Positions 36,033 to 46,011 of a stretch of DNA of 64,000 nucleotides are shown piece by piece. Position 1 is the first letter of the stretch. Each line of letters opens with the position of its first letter. Below the pieces are notes generated by a model, which had not been told where the DNA came from, did not search any database, and saw nothing but the letters and a program-made list of their open reading frames with translations. The stretch covers positions 2,418,001 through 2,482,000 of the forward strand of contig NZ_CP150227.1 in the NCBI RefSeq assembly GCF_037971845.1. The letters run 5' to 3'. Origin of the DNA: Paenibacillus sp. FSL R5-0766 (GTDB lineage Bacteria > Bacillota > Bacilli > Paenibacillales > Paenibacillaceae). A program made the translations under genes and the position numbers.

Positions 36033-36440
36033 GTGAATCTTTTAAACGATATCAGTTTTAAAAGATTGCAAGGTGCACTCGATGCGTCCAATATCAGACA
36101 ACGAACGATTGCTGACAACATCGCGAACGCCGATACCCCGTATTTCAAGCGCTCGAACGTTTCTTTTGAAGAAATGTTGCAAGGGCAAATGAATGGAGAT
36201 ATGCCTGTTCTTAAGGGTAAAGTAACTGATGCAAGGCATTTTGTCATAGGTCCTTCCTCTTCCGTACCAACGCCAGTAGTTAATATGGACCAGTCAACCT
36301 CCATGAATAACAACGAAAACAATGTCGATATAGACAGAGAAATGAGTCTTCTGGCGGAGAATCAGTTGCGTTATAACGCTTATATTCAGCAAGTGAACGA
36401 ACAAATTAAAATCATGCGTGTTGGCGTGGAAGGGAGATAA
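36033..36440 (+). CDS. flgB: Flagellar basal-body rod protein FlgB
   Basis: FlgB is a proximal rod subunit exported through the flagellar secretion system. The 135 residues include the rod-protein signature RQRTIADNIANADTPYFKR near the N-terminus and end in a helix that packs in the rod. The start is GTG 36033 after GAGGAGGGGGA. It is the first gene of the fla/che operon; flgC begins six bases after its stop. Confidence 0.95.
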   Translation: MNLLNDISFKRLQGALDASNIRQRTIADNIANADTPYFKRSNVSFEEMLQGQMNGDMPVLKGKVTDARHFVIGPSSSVPTPVVNMDQSTSMNNNENNVDIDREMSLLAENQLRYNAYIQQVNEQIKIMRVGVEGR

Positions 36441-36446
36441 CCTAAA

Positions 36447-36896
36447 TTGAACATTAGTAATAGTTTTAGTATCAGTAGCTCAGCTCTGACAGCCCAACGG
36501 TTGCGGATGGACGTTATATCTTCCAACATTGCCAACGCAGAGACGACGCGCGCGAGCGTATCCAATGGTGAAGCGGTCCCTTACAAACGTAAAATGGTTG
36601 TGCTTGAGCCGAATAAAACGTCATTTGGTACGATGCTGCAAAATCAGATGAGAGGTAGCGGTTCAGGAGATGGCGTAAGAGTAACGGAGATTCGCGAGGA
36701 TCAGTCACCTTTGAAGCCTGTGTATGACCCTTCTCATCCGGATGCCAATGCAGAAGGATATGTATTTATGCCTAATGTGGATATTGCGAAAGAAATGGTC
36801 GACATGATCTCTGCTTCGCGTTCCTATGAAGCAAACGTAACAGCACTGAATTCAACCAAAGCGATGATCTCCAAAGCTTTGGAGATTGGAAGATAA
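36447..36896 (+). CDS. flgC: Flagellar basal-body rod protein FlgC
   Basis: FlgC is the second proximal rod protein. The 149 residues hold the N-terminal rod motif MDVISSNIANAETTRA and the C-terminal motif VDIAKEMVDMISASRSYEAN shared by rod and hook proteins. The start is TTG 36447 with GGGAG upstream. Confidence 0.96.
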   Translation: MNISNSFSISSSALTAQRLRMDVISSNIANAETTRASVSNGEAVPYKRKMVVLEPNKTSFGTMLQNQMRGSGSGDGVRVTEIREDQSPLKPVYDPSHPDANAEGYVFMPNVDIAKEMVDMISASRSYEANVTALNSTKAMISKALEIGR

Positions 36897-36954
36897 GTTG
36901 CTTTGAAATGAAAATAGGAAAAATACAAACCAGGGATGAAGGGGAGGGACATTA

Positions 36955-37266
36955 ATGATTCAGAACAACATGTTTAGCACACAGGGGATACAACCGCTAC
37001 AGATGAAGAGTGTAACCGAAAGTAAGCCTTCTACACCAGCCGAAACCATTCAGAGCTTCGGTACATACTTACAAAATGCATTAGGGTCCGTTGCAGCACA
37101 GGAGGCTCAATCGCATGAAATGTCGAATCAATTTTTGGTCGGCAAAGCGAATGTGGATCAAGTGATGATTGCTTCAGAACAGGCCTTGTTAAGCCTACAA
37201 CTCACAACTCAAGTCCGAAACAAAGTGGTCGAAGCTTACCAGGAAATTATGCGAACGCAGTTATAA
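36955..37266 (+). CDS. fliE: Flagellar hook-basal body protein FliE
   Basis: FliE joins the MS ring to the rod and is among the first proteins exported. The 103 residues show the family C-terminal half, VDQVMIASEQALLSLQLTTQ and VRNKVVEAYQEIMRTQL. GGGGAGGGACATT leads to the ATG. The 137 bases before fliF hold an AGCAGC/GCTGCT hairpin near 37307-37328 and no gene. Confidence 0.94.
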   Translation: MIQNNMFSTQGIQPLQMKSVTESKPSTPAETIQSFGTYLQNALGSVAAQEAQSHEMSNQFLVGKANVDQVMIASEQALLSLQLTTQVRNKVVEAYQEIMRTQL

Positions 37267-37403
37267 AATAACCTACTTGCGCTTCGATAATAGCGCTGAT
37301 CATTACAACAAAGCAGCTGCGATGCTGCTCCTGATCGTCAACCTATGAAACGGCTAGGGTTGAGTAAGGACAGACTAAGCAAAGTTTCGGATGGGGTGAC
37401 AGA

Positions 37404-38987
37404 GTGAATGAGAGAATCGCCCAGTACAGGGATAAGGCATCCCAGTATTGGAATAGTTTTAGCAAAAAGCAAAAAGTATTATTTATATCTACCTTCCTGT
37501 TTCTGATTTTGGCTGCAGTTGTGCTCACGATGCAGTTGTCCAAGACGGAATATGAAGTTGCTTTTACAGATTTGAATGCAAGTGATTCAGCGGGCGTGAT
37601 CAGTTATCTAGATTCATCTAGCATTCCATACAAATTAAGTTCAGATGGCAAGACCATATCCGTACCGAGTACAAGTGTTGCAATCGCAAAGGTGAATGTT
37701 GGATCTCAAGGGATTATTCAGAATGGTTCATTAGGGTATAAGTCATTCGAGGAGTCATCATCCCCCATCGGGATGACGGATAAAGAGTTTGATGTAAAGT
37801 ACAACAACGCTATAAACGGAGAAGTTGAACAGTTACTTCAGCGGATGCAAGGGATACAGGACGCTAAAGTACTCGTTAATATGCCGAAAGATAACATTTT
37901 TGCTGGTTTAGAAGAACAAGACAAAGCATCAGCATCGGTAGCTCTCCAATTCAAACCGGGTTATCACCCAAATCAGGCAGCGGTAGATGGCTACTTTAAC
38001 TTGGTTAAAACTGCAATTCCTAATCTGCCTGTTGAGAACATCACGATTACGAACACAGATGAAGCAGAATTGATTCCAACTGCCCGAGGTGGCAGTGGCG
38101 GGTTGTCTTCCGAAGTTCAAGAGAACATGGCACTACAGAAAAAGTTTGAAAACGATGTCCGTAATAATGTAAAGCAATTCCTTTCCCAGATTGTAGGCGA
38201 AGACAAAGTTAATGTTTTGGTAGCCTCCAAGCTTAATTTTGACAAAGAAACACGTAAGGAAAATCTGGTCACACCTGTTGATGTAGATAATATGAAAGGC
38301 ATCGAGATCAGTGTGCAGGAGATTCAAAAGAGCTACACTGGTGCAAGCAACCCAACAGGTGGTGTTGCTGGCACAGGACAAGAGGAAGTTCCGGGTTACC
38401 CATCATCTGATGCAACCGGTAATTCTACCTCCGAAGAATCATCAAGCACTATAAACTACGATGTTAATCGAATCGCCAAGGATATCATTTCCAGTCCGTA
38501 TACTGTAAAAGACTTAACCATTAACGTTGCAGTTGAACCACCGAATGGAGAAACAGAATTACAGGGACCGGTTCAGGATGCAATTGAGAACATTTTGGTT
38601 AACATTGTTCGTGCTTCACTGGCAGACTCAGGCACTGTAATAAGTGACGCCGATCTGACAAAGAAAGTTTCAGTCATGTCACAAGGATTCCAGTCTGCCT
38701 CTGCAGACAATACAGGTTTCCAGCTTTCCTCAACGATGATGTGGGGTGGGGGCGCACTCATAGCGGCATTGATCGCAGCGGTAGTTATTTTGTTAGTACG
38801 CCGTCGCCGCAAACAAAACGAAGTCGAAGAAGAAGAGATTCCTCTTCCAATAGCAACAGAGTTCCCGTCCATTACGCTGGACAGTGTAACGAACGAAAGT
38901 CAGGTGCGCAAACAATTGGAGAGTTTGGCCAAGAAAAAGCCAGACGAATTCGTCAATCTGCTGCGTACATGGCTGGCTGACGAATAG
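37404..38987 (+). CDS. fliF: Flagellar MS-ring protein FliF
   Basis: FliF forms the membrane ring on which the flagellum is built. The 527 residues have a first membrane helix (about 26-44, VLFISTFLFLILAAVVLTM), ring-building motifs such as LLQRMQGIQDAKVLVNMP, a flexible Ser/Gly/Thr region around 310-345 and a second helix (about 447-467) followed by an RRRRKQ stretch. The cytoplasmic tail ends KKKPDEFVNLLRTWLADE, the FliG-binding segment. GTG 37404 is the start, after GGGGTGACA. Confidence 0.97.
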   Translation: MNERIAQYRDKASQYWNSFSKKQKVLFISTFLFLILAAVVLTMQLSKTEYEVAFTDLNASDSAGVISYLDSSSIPYKLSSDGKTISVPSTSVAIAKVNVGSQGIIQNGSLGYKSFEESSSPIGMTDKEFDVKYNNAINGEVEQLLQRMQGIQDAKVLVNMPKDNIFAGLEEQDKASASVALQFKPGYHPNQAAVDGYFNLVKTAIPNLPVENITITNTDEAELIPTARGGSGGLSSEVQENMALQKKFENDVRNNVKQFLSQIVGEDKVNVLVASKLNFDKETRKENLVTPVDVDNMKGIEISVQEIQKSYTGASNPTGGVAGTGQEEVPGYPSSDATGNSTSEESSSTINYDVNRIAKDIISSPYTVKDLTINVAVEPPNGETELQGPVQDAIENILVNIVRASLADSGTVISDADLTKKVSVMSQGFQSASADNTGFQLSSTMMWGGGALIAALIAAVVILLVRRRRKQNEVEEEEIPLPIATEFPSITLDSVTNESQVRKQLESLAKKKPDEFVNLLRTWLADE

Positions 38988-38998
38988 AGGTGAACGCA

Positions 38999-40015
38999 TT
39001 GGCAAAGGCAAGCAGTCAAGGTTTGACTGGCAGACAAAAAGCAGCAATTTTGTTGATTACATTAGGTCCGGAAGTATCGGCTCAGATCTTCAAACATCTG
39101 CGTGATGAGGAGATTGAGCAACTTACGTTGGAGATTGCCAACGTTCGCAAGGTTGATTCTTCCGAAAAGGACATGATCATGGCCGAGTTTCACCAGATCT
39201 GTCTCGCGCAGGAATATATCTCTCAGGGCGGTATCAACTATGCGAGAGAAATCCTGGAGAAAGCTCTGGGTTCATCAAAAGCACTTGAAGTCATTAATCG
39301 TTTGACAGCTACGCTGCAAGTCAGACCATTTGACTTTGCGCGCAAAGCAGATCCGAATCAAATTTTGAACTTTATTCAGAATGAAAGCCCGCAAACGATT
39401 GCCCTGGTTCTGTCTTACCTGCAATTCGAACAGGCAGCAGCGATTCTATCATCCTTGCCACAAGAGAAACAGGCAGATGTCGCTCGCCGAGTGGCTGTTA
39501 TGGATAGTACTTCGCCAGAAGTTATCTCTCAAGTGGAGCGGGTTCTGGAACAGAAACTATCTTCTACCGTAACGCAGGATTACACGAATGCGGGTGGTAT
39601 CGAATCGATCGTTCAGATTTTGAACGGAGTCGATCGGGGGACAGAGCGTACCATTTTGGACTCGCTCGAGATTCAGGATCCAGAGCTTGCAGAGGAAATC
39701 AAAAAACGCATGTTTGTATTCGAAGATATCGTCAATGTGGATGATCGTTCGATCCAGCGCATTATTCGGGATATCGACAACGCAGATCTGCAACTCGCAC
39801 TCAAGGTGGCAAGCGAAGAAGTTCGGGATGCCGTGTTCCGGAATATGTCGAAACGGATGTCCGAGACATTCAAAGAAGAGATGGAATTCATGGGACCTGT
39901 GCGATTGCGTGATGTTGAGGAAGCTCAGACTCGTATCGTAGGAACGATACGCAGATTGGAAGAAGCCGGTGAGATCATTATCGCACGCGGTGGAGGAGAT
40001 GATATCATTGTCTAA
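38999..40015 (+). CDS. fliG: Flagellar motor switch protein FliG
   Basis: FliG links the MS ring to the C-ring and meets the stators to make torque. The 338 residues include LTGRQKAAILLITLGPEVSA, the EHPQ-like linker segment NESPQTIALVLSYL and the C-terminal torque helix region MFVFEDIVNVDDRSIQRIIR. The end, IIARGGGDDIIV, equals that of B. subtilis. I place the start at TTG 38999 since GAGGTG (38987-38992) covers the GTG at 38990. Confidence 0.97.
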   Translation: MAKASSQGLTGRQKAAILLITLGPEVSAQIFKHLRDEEIEQLTLEIANVRKVDSSEKDMIMAEFHQICLAQEYISQGGINYAREILEKALGSSKALEVINRLTATLQVRPFDFARKADPNQILNFIQNESPQTIALVLSYLQFEQAAAILSSLPQEKQADVARRVAVMDSTSPEVISQVERVLEQKLSSTVTQDYTNAGGIESIVQILNGVDRGTERTILDSLEIQDPELAEEIKKRMFVFEDIVNVDDRSIQRIIRDIDNADLQLALKVASEEVRDAVFRNMSKRMSETFKEEMEFMGPVRLRDVEEAQTRIVGTIRRLEEAGEIIIARGGGDDIIV

Positions 40016-40871
40016 TTTGATTAAGTCTTTCCAGTATGTACCCGTTGATGACCGCAAAAAACTTGAAAATCATCATCATTATGGTGGTGCTGAGGAGTCT
40101 GAAGCGGAATTATACGGTGATAGTGCTGAAGGTTCTGAAGCAGAAACGCTTCAAGCACGCGTGGACGAAGAAACACAACGTCTTACCGCAGAGATGCTGG
40201 AAGATGCCAAGGAGTTTGCAGAAAAGCAAGTACGTGAAGCTTCAGAAGAGGCAGAGCGCATGCTTCAAGAAGCCCGTGAACAGATCGACAGCTGGTGGCA
40301 GGAACAACGACAACAGGATGAACATCTGACCGAAGCACTACGTTCACAAGGTTTCCAACAGGGTTTTGAAGAAGGCAAAGTACAAGCTGAACTGGATCTC
40401 CAGGTGCAGATCGAAAAGATGATGATTGAAGCCCAGGAAGTGCTCAAGGAAGCTTATGTAGCTAAAGATCAGATCATTCAGGAAGCCGAACCGTTCCTCG
40501 TGGAGCTCGCTTGCGGGATCGCTGAGAAAGTCATTGATAAGCAACTTACCATTGAACCCGATCATACATTGGAACTGATTCGTCAGAGTTTGTCACGTAA
40601 ACGGGAACAGGGTTTGATCACACTCTGTGTGGCACCTGATCAGTTTACATTTGTACAGGCAGCTCGTGAAGAATTGTCTCTGTCTATTGACTCTCAGGCA
40701 GAATTGCAGATTTTGCCTGATTCAACGGTCAAAGATAAGGGATGTGTCATTCGTTCTTCGTTCGGAAGTGTAGATGCGAGAATTGATACACAGCTTGCTG
40801 AGATTAAAAAAGAACTGGTCCGCATAGCACTTGAGGATGAGGAGCGAAAAATTCAACATGAAGGTTCTTAG
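40008..40871 (+). CDS. fliH: Flagellar assembly protein FliH
   Basis: FliH regulates the export ATPase FliI. The 287 residues begin SNLIKSFQYVPVDD, followed by an acidic Glu-rich segment, a long coiled coil (about 45-170) with FQQGFEEGKVQAEL, and a globular C-terminus containing LACGIAEKVIDKQLTIEP. The start TTG 40008 is nine bases from GGAGGAG and lies within the end of fliG (8-base overlap). It overlaps fliI by 14 bases. Confidence 0.92.
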   Translation: MSNLIKSFQYVPVDDRKKLENHHHYGGAEESEAELYGDSAEGSEAETLQARVDEETQRLTAEMLEDAKEFAEKQVREASEEAERMLQEAREQIDSWWQEQRQQDEHLTEALRSQGFQQGFEEGKVQAELDLQVQIEKMMIEAQEVLKEAYVAKDQIIQEAEPFLVELACGIAEKVIDKQLTIEPDHTLELIRQSLSRKREQGLITLCVAPDQFTFVQAAREELSLSIDSQAELQILPDSTVKDKGCVIRSSFGSVDARIDTQLAEIKKELVRIALEDEERKIQHEGS

Positions 40872-42177
40872 TTCACAGCGATACATGGAACATTTGCGCC
40901 AATTCGATCCTGTTCGTATTAACGGCAAAGTTACTCAGGTCATTGGTCTTATGGTGGAGTCAGAAGGGCCAGATGCAAGTATCGGTGACGTATGTTATAT
41001 CTATCCTGGTAAATCTGCCAAGCCTCTTCAAGCCGAAGTTGTTGGGTTTCGAGATAACAAAGTGCTGCTTATGCCACTGGGTGAACTTCAATCCATCGGC
41101 CCTGGTTGTGATGTAGTAGGTACGGGTAAACCACTCGGTGTTCAGGTAGGCTCTGAATTGCTCGGTAAAGTATTGGACGGACTTGGGCAGCCGCTAGACG
41201 GTTCCCTTCTCCCATCCAGAATGCCGATGTACTCTACCTCCAATACTCCGGTTAATCCAATGGATCGTCCACGTGTACTTGAAACGATGGGTGTTGGTGT
41301 AAGAGCTATCGACGGATTGCTGACCGTAGGTAAGGGACAGCGTGTAGGTATTTTTGCCGGTTCTGGTGTTGGTAAGAGTACTTTGATGGGCATGATCGCT
41401 CGTAATACAGCAGCAGATGTCAATGTCATCGCGCTTGTAGGTGAGCGTGGACGTGAGGTACGTGACTTTATTGAACGGGATCTGGGTCCGGAAGGATTGG
41501 AACGTTCCGTAGTCATTGTTGCAACATCAGATCAGCCTGCCCTGATTCGGATTAAGGGAGCAGTTATTGCAACCACCATTGCAGAGTATTTCCGAGATCG
41601 TGGAATGAACGTGATGCTTATGATGGATTCGGTTACCCGATATGCGATGGCTCAAAGGGAAGTCGGTTTGGCCGTAGGTGAACCTCCGGCAATGAGAGGA
41701 TATACGCCATCGGTTTTTGCGAGTTTGCCCAAACTGCTTGAACGAGCGGGTACAGGACCTACCGGTTCGATTACAGCCTTTTACACCGTTCTGGTTGATG
41801 GGGATGACATGAACGAACCGATCGCCGATGCGGTGAGGGGTATATTGGATGGCCACATTGTGTTAAACCGATCCATTGCGAACAAAGGTCATTTTCCAGC
41901 GATCGATGTGTTAGCCAGCATAAGTCGTGTTATGAAGGATATTGCTCCGGAAGAGCAGTTGGAAGCCGTTAATAATATGAAACGTTTGATGGCTGTGTAC
42001 AAAGAATCTGAGGATTTGATCAATATTGGAGCTTACCAGCGGGGATCAAATGCAGCCATAGATGAATCCATAGACCAGATTGATAGTATATGGAACTTTA
42101 CCAAGCAGAAAGTCGACGAGAAAGTCACCTTAAGTGAAGTGCAGGAACGTTTGATTCTTGAATTTGCAAGGAGATGA
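40858..42177 (+). CDS. fliI: Flagellum-specific ATP synthase FliI
   Basis: FliI is the hexameric ATPase at the base of the export gate. The 439 residues, related to F1-beta, have Walker A GIFAGSGVGKSTLMGMIAR, GERGREVRDFIERDLGPEG, Walker B NVMLMMDSVTRYAMAQREVG and the end SEVQERLILEFARR. ATG 40858 lies inside the end of fliH; GAGGAGCG is upstream. The N-terminus aligns with other FliI proteins from about MEHLRQFDPV. Confidence 0.97.
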   Translation: MKVLSSQRYMEHLRQFDPVRINGKVTQVIGLMVESEGPDASIGDVCYIYPGKSAKPLQAEVVGFRDNKVLLMPLGELQSIGPGCDVVGTGKPLGVQVGSELLGKVLDGLGQPLDGSLLPSRMPMYSTSNTPVNPMDRPRVLETMGVGVRAIDGLLTVGKGQRVGIFAGSGVGKSTLMGMIARNTAADVNVIALVGERGREVRDFIERDLGPEGLERSVVIVATSDQPALIRIKGAVIATTIAEYFRDRGMNVMLMMDSVTRYAMAQREVGLAVGEPPAMRGYTPSVFASLPKLLERAGTGPTGSITAFYTVLVDGDDMNEPIADAVRGILDGHIVLNRSIANKGHFPAIDVLASISRVMKDIAPEEQLEAVNNMKRLMAVYKESEDLINIGAYQRGSNAAIDESIDQIDSIWNFTKQKVDEKVTLSEVQERLILEFARR

Positions 42178-42188
42178 ATGGTTAAGCG

Positions 42189-42641
42189 ATGAAATTTCGA
42201 TATCATTTCCAGAAAGTTGTTGACCTGAAGAGTAATGAAAAAACACAGGCAGAGTGGATGTTATCCACAGCGATCGGTAAACTTCAGACGGAGGAAGAAC
42301 ATCTGATACAACTTCTGAACGATAGAAATAATCTGGTCGGGATTATCCAATCTGCTACGGAAAATACAGCGTCTGTAAACAGTCTGCAGGAGATGCAGCG
42401 ATATGTACATCATCTTGACGAGTGCATTTCACGTAAAAACAATGATGTTAAACATGCTCAGGTCAATGTGCAGCGGAATCAGACGTTTCTGAACGGTAAG
42501 ATGGTTGATGAAAAAGTATGGCTTGGAGCGAGAGACAAGGCCAAGATCAAATTTCAGCAGGATATGCTCCTCCGGGAACAGAACGATCTGGACGAGATGG
42601 CTACTGTACGCTTCGCTGCCAAAGCCGGACGCGCGAATTGA
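42189..42641 (+). CDS. fliJ: Flagellar export chaperone FliJ
   Basis: FliJ is a coiled-coil stalk protein that fits the FliI ring, like the gamma subunit of F1. The 150 residues begin FRYHFQKVVDLKSNEKTQAE and are helical and charged throughout. AAGGAG lies before ATG 42189 within the end of fliI. Length and position match B. subtilis FliJ. Confidence 0.93.
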   Translation: MKFRYHFQKVVDLKSNEKTQAEWMLSTAIGKLQTEEEHLIQLLNDRNNLVGIIQSATENTASVNSLQEMQRYVHHLDECISRKNNDVKHAQVNVQRNQTFLNGKMVDEKVWLGARDKAKIKFQQDMLLREQNDLDEMATVRFAAKAGRAN

Positions 42642-42684
42642 TGTGAGCCGGACGCGAAGTTGTCTCGTGAAGGAGGAATGAACG

Positions 42685-43626
42685 ATGGCTGTTAAAGACG
42701 ATAGTGACATGGAAAAAGAATCGGGAGGCGGCTGGGAAAAATTTCTCATGATTTCCATCCCGATTGTATTCACCGTAGTATTGCTGGGCGTATTGCTTAC
42801 GCTTTTTAATGTAGATATTCGTAATAATTTGTTCGAATTCGCCAACAAGATCCCGGTAGTTAAGGAATGGGTACCTGATCCTGTGCTGGACCCTGAGAAA
42901 GAGAAGCTGGAGAAAAGTGAGCAGCAGGTTGAAAGTGCTGAAGCGACAATCGAAAAGCTGAAGTCCCAAGTTACGGCAAAAGAAACAGAGCTTAAGGCAG
43001 CACAGGAAGCGACAACAACTGAAGCGAAGAAAGCAACAGATCTTCAGAAGAAGTTGGATGATGCGGAGAAAGCCGCTGAAACGGCTACAGCAGCAACGCC
43101 GGAAACAGAATCCGATTATCAAAAGCAAATCAAAGATTTGGCTAAAATGTATGCGGACATGAGTCCAAGCAAAGCTGCACCGATTTTGCAAAATATGACG
43201 AATGAGGAAATGGTATTGTTGTTGAATGCCATGCAGTCATCTGCTCGGACCAAGGTGCTTGAAAAGATGGACCCGAAAACAGCAGCCGATGTCACCATGA
43301 TGATGAAGGATGCCAAACCGTCCGGGGATCTGGCACTGGATGCGCTGCAATCCAGATTGAAGAAAGAAACCGCAGCAACTTCAACTGCATCCACAACCAC
43401 AAGCAAAAACCTGGATAAAAACCAGCTTAGTCAAACATTTGCTTCGATGTCTGCTTCAAGTGGTGCCAAGTTATTATTGGAAACATACAAGTTAAGTCCT
43501 GACAAAACATTGACCATTCTGAACTCAGTAGATGATGCAACACGCTCTCAATTGCTTGAGAACATGTCTTCAGAGGACTCGGTTGAAACTGCAAAAATTT
43601 TGAACAAATTAATGGGCAACAAGTAA
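42685..43626 (+). CDS. YlxF/MotE-like membrane protein with MgtE N-like domains
   Basis: The 313 residues have one membrane helix (about 22-46), an extracytoplasmic coiled coil (about 70-145) and two MgtE N-domain-like helical repeats: LAKMYADMSPSKAAPILQNM and FASMSASSGAKLLLETYKL. This is the layout of MotE-type proteins, periplasmic or external chaperones of the stator, and of B. subtilis YlxF, encoded at this place in the operon. The stator role is inferred from the family. Confidence 0.82.
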   Translation: MAVKDDSDMEKESGGGWEKFLMISIPIVFTVVLLGVLLTLFNVDIRNNLFEFANKIPVVKEWVPDPVLDPEKEKLEKSEQQVESAEATIEKLKSQVTAKETELKAAQEATTTEAKKATDLQKKLDDAEKAAETATAATPETESDYQKQIKDLAKMYADMSPSKAAPILQNMTNEEMVLLLNAMQSSARTKVLEKMDPKTAADVTMMMKDAKPSGDLALDALQSRLKKETAATSTASTTTSKNLDKNQLSQTFASMSASSGAKLLLETYKLSPDKTLTILNSVDDATRSQLLENMSSEDSVETAKILNKLMGNK

Positions 43627-43665
43627 AGCTGATTACACTGTATAACCGAGAGGAGGTGAAAATAA

Positions 43666-45054
43666 ATGTCGATTGTATATCAAATGGCATCCACAGCAAC
43701 TGCAAAAGCAACAGGAGCAGGTCAGACAACCGGAGCACAATCTAAAGGTTCAGCTGCAGGTGCCAGCGGTGAATTTCTCCAAACTCTTGCACAATCGTTA
43801 TCTGGAGGAAATACAGAAGGTGATAGTTCAAGCGCTACTGGAAGCTTAACTGCCAATCCGTTGGTGTTTTCCTTTGCTACAAGTGAAGAAGGAGAAGCGG
43901 CATCAATCACAGCTATACTGAATTCGTTGTTCACGGACTTGGATTCACTTGACGAAGCTTTGGAAAATGACCCAGCTCTACTTGCAGGTTTGCAAACTCT
44001 GATTCAACAGCTGTATACACAATTAAGTAATCCTTCAGGTACTAACACAGAAGGTTCCGACGAGTCTTCGAACGGAGCGGAAAGCGTAAATACAGTACCC
44101 GCAATTGAACTGTCGCAGCATCCGGCAGCAGTACGTTTTGTTCTGCAAGATGTGCTTACACAATTAGTGGCTGGAATGAATGATCCAGAGAGTAACGTTG
44201 CAAAGAACGCTCCTGAATTCAAACATTTGTTACAATCTCTGCAGAGTCAGCTTCAAGAGGCTGGAGTGGATACCGCGAGTAACAAAGGATGGACTGAACT
44301 GAAATCCATACTGGATACATTGACTGCAGTTAAGGATCAGTCTGCACAAGTCGCTCCAAATACTTCGCTTCAATCATCCAAACAGGATTCTGTTGTACCA
44401 CAAGTTCTTGTTGCGGCAGTGGCGAATTCTGGAACCCAGGTGAAAGATGAGGCTGTTACCACATCTGCTTCAAATGCAGGTGGAGAAGTGGAACACTCAA
44501 CCATCATTACTGCAGGAGAGCTGTCCTTGCGTTCATCAGGTACAACAGCAGGAAAACCGGCTGAACCAGTAATGCAAACATCACAGTTTGCCAAAGAAAT
44601 GACACAGTTTGTTGTTAACAAGCTGGATATTGTCCAGCAAAAAGGATTTTCCGAGGCGACTATCTCACTTCGGCCTGAGCATCTAGGGAAGTTGGATGTT
44701 CAAATTACCTTGCAGAACGGGCAGTTGGTTGCACGGTTTATGACTGAGCACACGATGGCTAAAGACATGCTTGAACAACAAATGACGCAGCTGCGTTCTT
44801 CACTTCAAGCCCAGGGAATTCAAGTGGAACGACTTGAGGTTACACAGAACAGTTCAATCGGATCACAGATGTATCAGGACGGAGGCCGTCAGCCGGGAAG
44901 TAACTCTCAGCAACAACGCCGTTCGCGTGAGCGTGAAGAACAATCGGATGATGCTATAGCTACAGCAGGGATTCAAGAAGAATTGCGTAACTGGCGTAGC
45001 GAGCAAGTCGAAGGAAACGAATTACAGAGAGATACGTTTAGTGCTAAGGCTTAA
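43666..45054 (+). CDS. fliK: Flagellar hook-length control protein FliK
   Basis: FliK measures hook length and signals FlhB to switch export from hook to filament. The 462 residues are mostly a flexible Ser/Thr/Ala-rich chain, with the C-terminal domain at about 300-400: KGFSEATISLRPEHLGKLDV, LQNGQLVARFMTE and LRSSLQAQGIQVERLEV. A basic, Gln/Arg-rich tail follows. GAGGAGGTGAAA precedes the ATG. A second, longer FliK-like protein is encoded at 17472. Confidence 0.93.
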   Translation: MSIVYQMASTATAKATGAGQTTGAQSKGSAAGASGEFLQTLAQSLSGGNTEGDSSSATGSLTANPLVFSFATSEEGEAASITAILNSLFTDLDSLDEALENDPALLAGLQTLIQQLYTQLSNPSGTNTEGSDESSNGAESVNTVPAIELSQHPAAVRFVLQDVLTQLVAGMNDPESNVAKNAPEFKHLLQSLQSQLQEAGVDTASNKGWTELKSILDTLTAVKDQSAQVAPNTSLQSSKQDSVVPQVLVAAVANSGTQVKDEAVTTSASNAGGEVEHSTIITAGELSLRSSGTTAGKPAEPVMQTSQFAKEMTQFVVNKLDIVQQKGFSEATISLRPEHLGKLDVQITLQNGQLVARFMTEHTMAKDMLEQQMTQLRSSLQAQGIQVERLEVTQNSSIGSQMYQDGGRQPGSNSQQQRRSREREEQSDDAIATAGIQEELRNWRSEQVEGNELQRDTFSAKA

Positions 45055-45073
45055 ACAGAAATGAGGTGAGCAA

Positions 45074-45631
45074 ATGGCTAATGAAATTGTTTCAACGAAT
45101 AATACCTGGCCGAACTATTCGGCAGCCAATAAAGCAACTACAAGTGCTGCAACAAAAGAATTGGGTAAAGATCAGTTTCTAAAAATCCTGATTACCCAGC
45201 TGCAAAATCAAGACCCGATGCAGCCGATGGAGGATAAGGAATTTATCGCTCAAATGGCACAGTTCAGCTCAGTGGAACAACTGGTCAATATTTCTACCCA
45301 GCTTAAAACATTGAACCAGTCCCTTGGTGCTGTATCCGGTATGATTGGCATGGAGGTAAGTTGGCTTTCTTCTAATAAAGATGATAACGGAACTCTTCGT
45401 CAGGGTATTGTAGATTCCATCATTGTAAGAGATAGCGTTCAATACGCAAAAGTGGGCAACGACGAGATTAAGCTGGATGAGATCATTCAGGTGAATTATC
45501 CAAACCAGGCAGAAGAGAGTCAAACTCCAGTAGAGAATGTTCAGGATGTAACTCCTGAAACGAACGAGAGCCAGGAAGTTGAATCATCCGCTGAAACGGG
45601 TGATACGGAAGATAGCGGGAAAACGATATGA
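45074..45631 (+). CDS. flgD: Flagellar hook capping protein FlgD
   Basis: FlgD is the scaffold that caps the growing hook. The 185 residues have the conserved N-terminal region LGKDQFLKILITQLQNQDPM, MEDKEFIAQMAQFSSVEQL, followed by GMEVSWLSSNKDDNGTLRQG and a Glu-rich tail. ATGAGGTGAGCAA places the ribosome site. It overlaps the next gene by ATGA. Confidence 0.95.
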   Translation: MANEIVSTNNTWPNYSAANKATTSAATKELGKDQFLKILITQLQNQDPMQPMEDKEFIAQMAQFSSVEQLVNISTQLKTLNQSLGAVSGMIGMEVSWLSSNKDDNGTLRQGIVDSIIVRDSVQYAKVGNDEIKLDEIIQVNYPNQAEESQTPVENVQDVTPETNESQEVESSAETGDTEDSGKTI

Positions 45632-46011
45632 GTGATCGCATAACGGTTGGACAATTATACGCAGGCCCGATTACACCGAATATGCTTCAAAGACCCAAAA
45701 CGGGAGAAGCTTCGGCTATACCCGAAAAACCTTTTGCAAAGGTGCTGGAAGATAATCTTCTGAAATTGAGCAATCATGCTGCCAAACGATTGGAACAGCG
45801 TGGTATTGAACTCAAGACCGAGCAAATGGAACAGATTGGTTCTGCTTTGGACAAAGCTGCTGCTAAAGGAGCCAAAGAGTCATTGATTTTAATGCAGGAT
45901 ATGGCTTTTATCGTCAATGTCAAAAATCGTACTGTGGTTACAGCTATGGATAGTGAGAGCATGAAGGATAATGTGTTCACTCAGATTGATAGTGCCGTAA
46001 TCATTTCTTAA
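45628..46011 (+). CDS. Flagellar operon protein (TIGR02530 family)
   Basis: The 127 residues belong to a small family found between flgD and the hook gene in Firmicutes and spirochaetes, with the conserved FAKVLEDNLLKLSNHAAKRL and RTVVTAMDSESMKDNVFTQI. The biochemical role is not established; position suggests hook assembly. Translation is coupled to flgD by a four-base overlap. A T-less hairpin starts just after its stop codon. Confidence 0.88.
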   Translation: MSDRITVGQLYAGPITPNMLQRPKTGEASAIPEKPFAKVLEDNLLKLSNHAAKRLEQRGIELKTEQMEQIGSALDKAAAKGAKESLILMQDMAFIVNVKNRTVVTAMDSESMKDNVFTQIDSAVIIS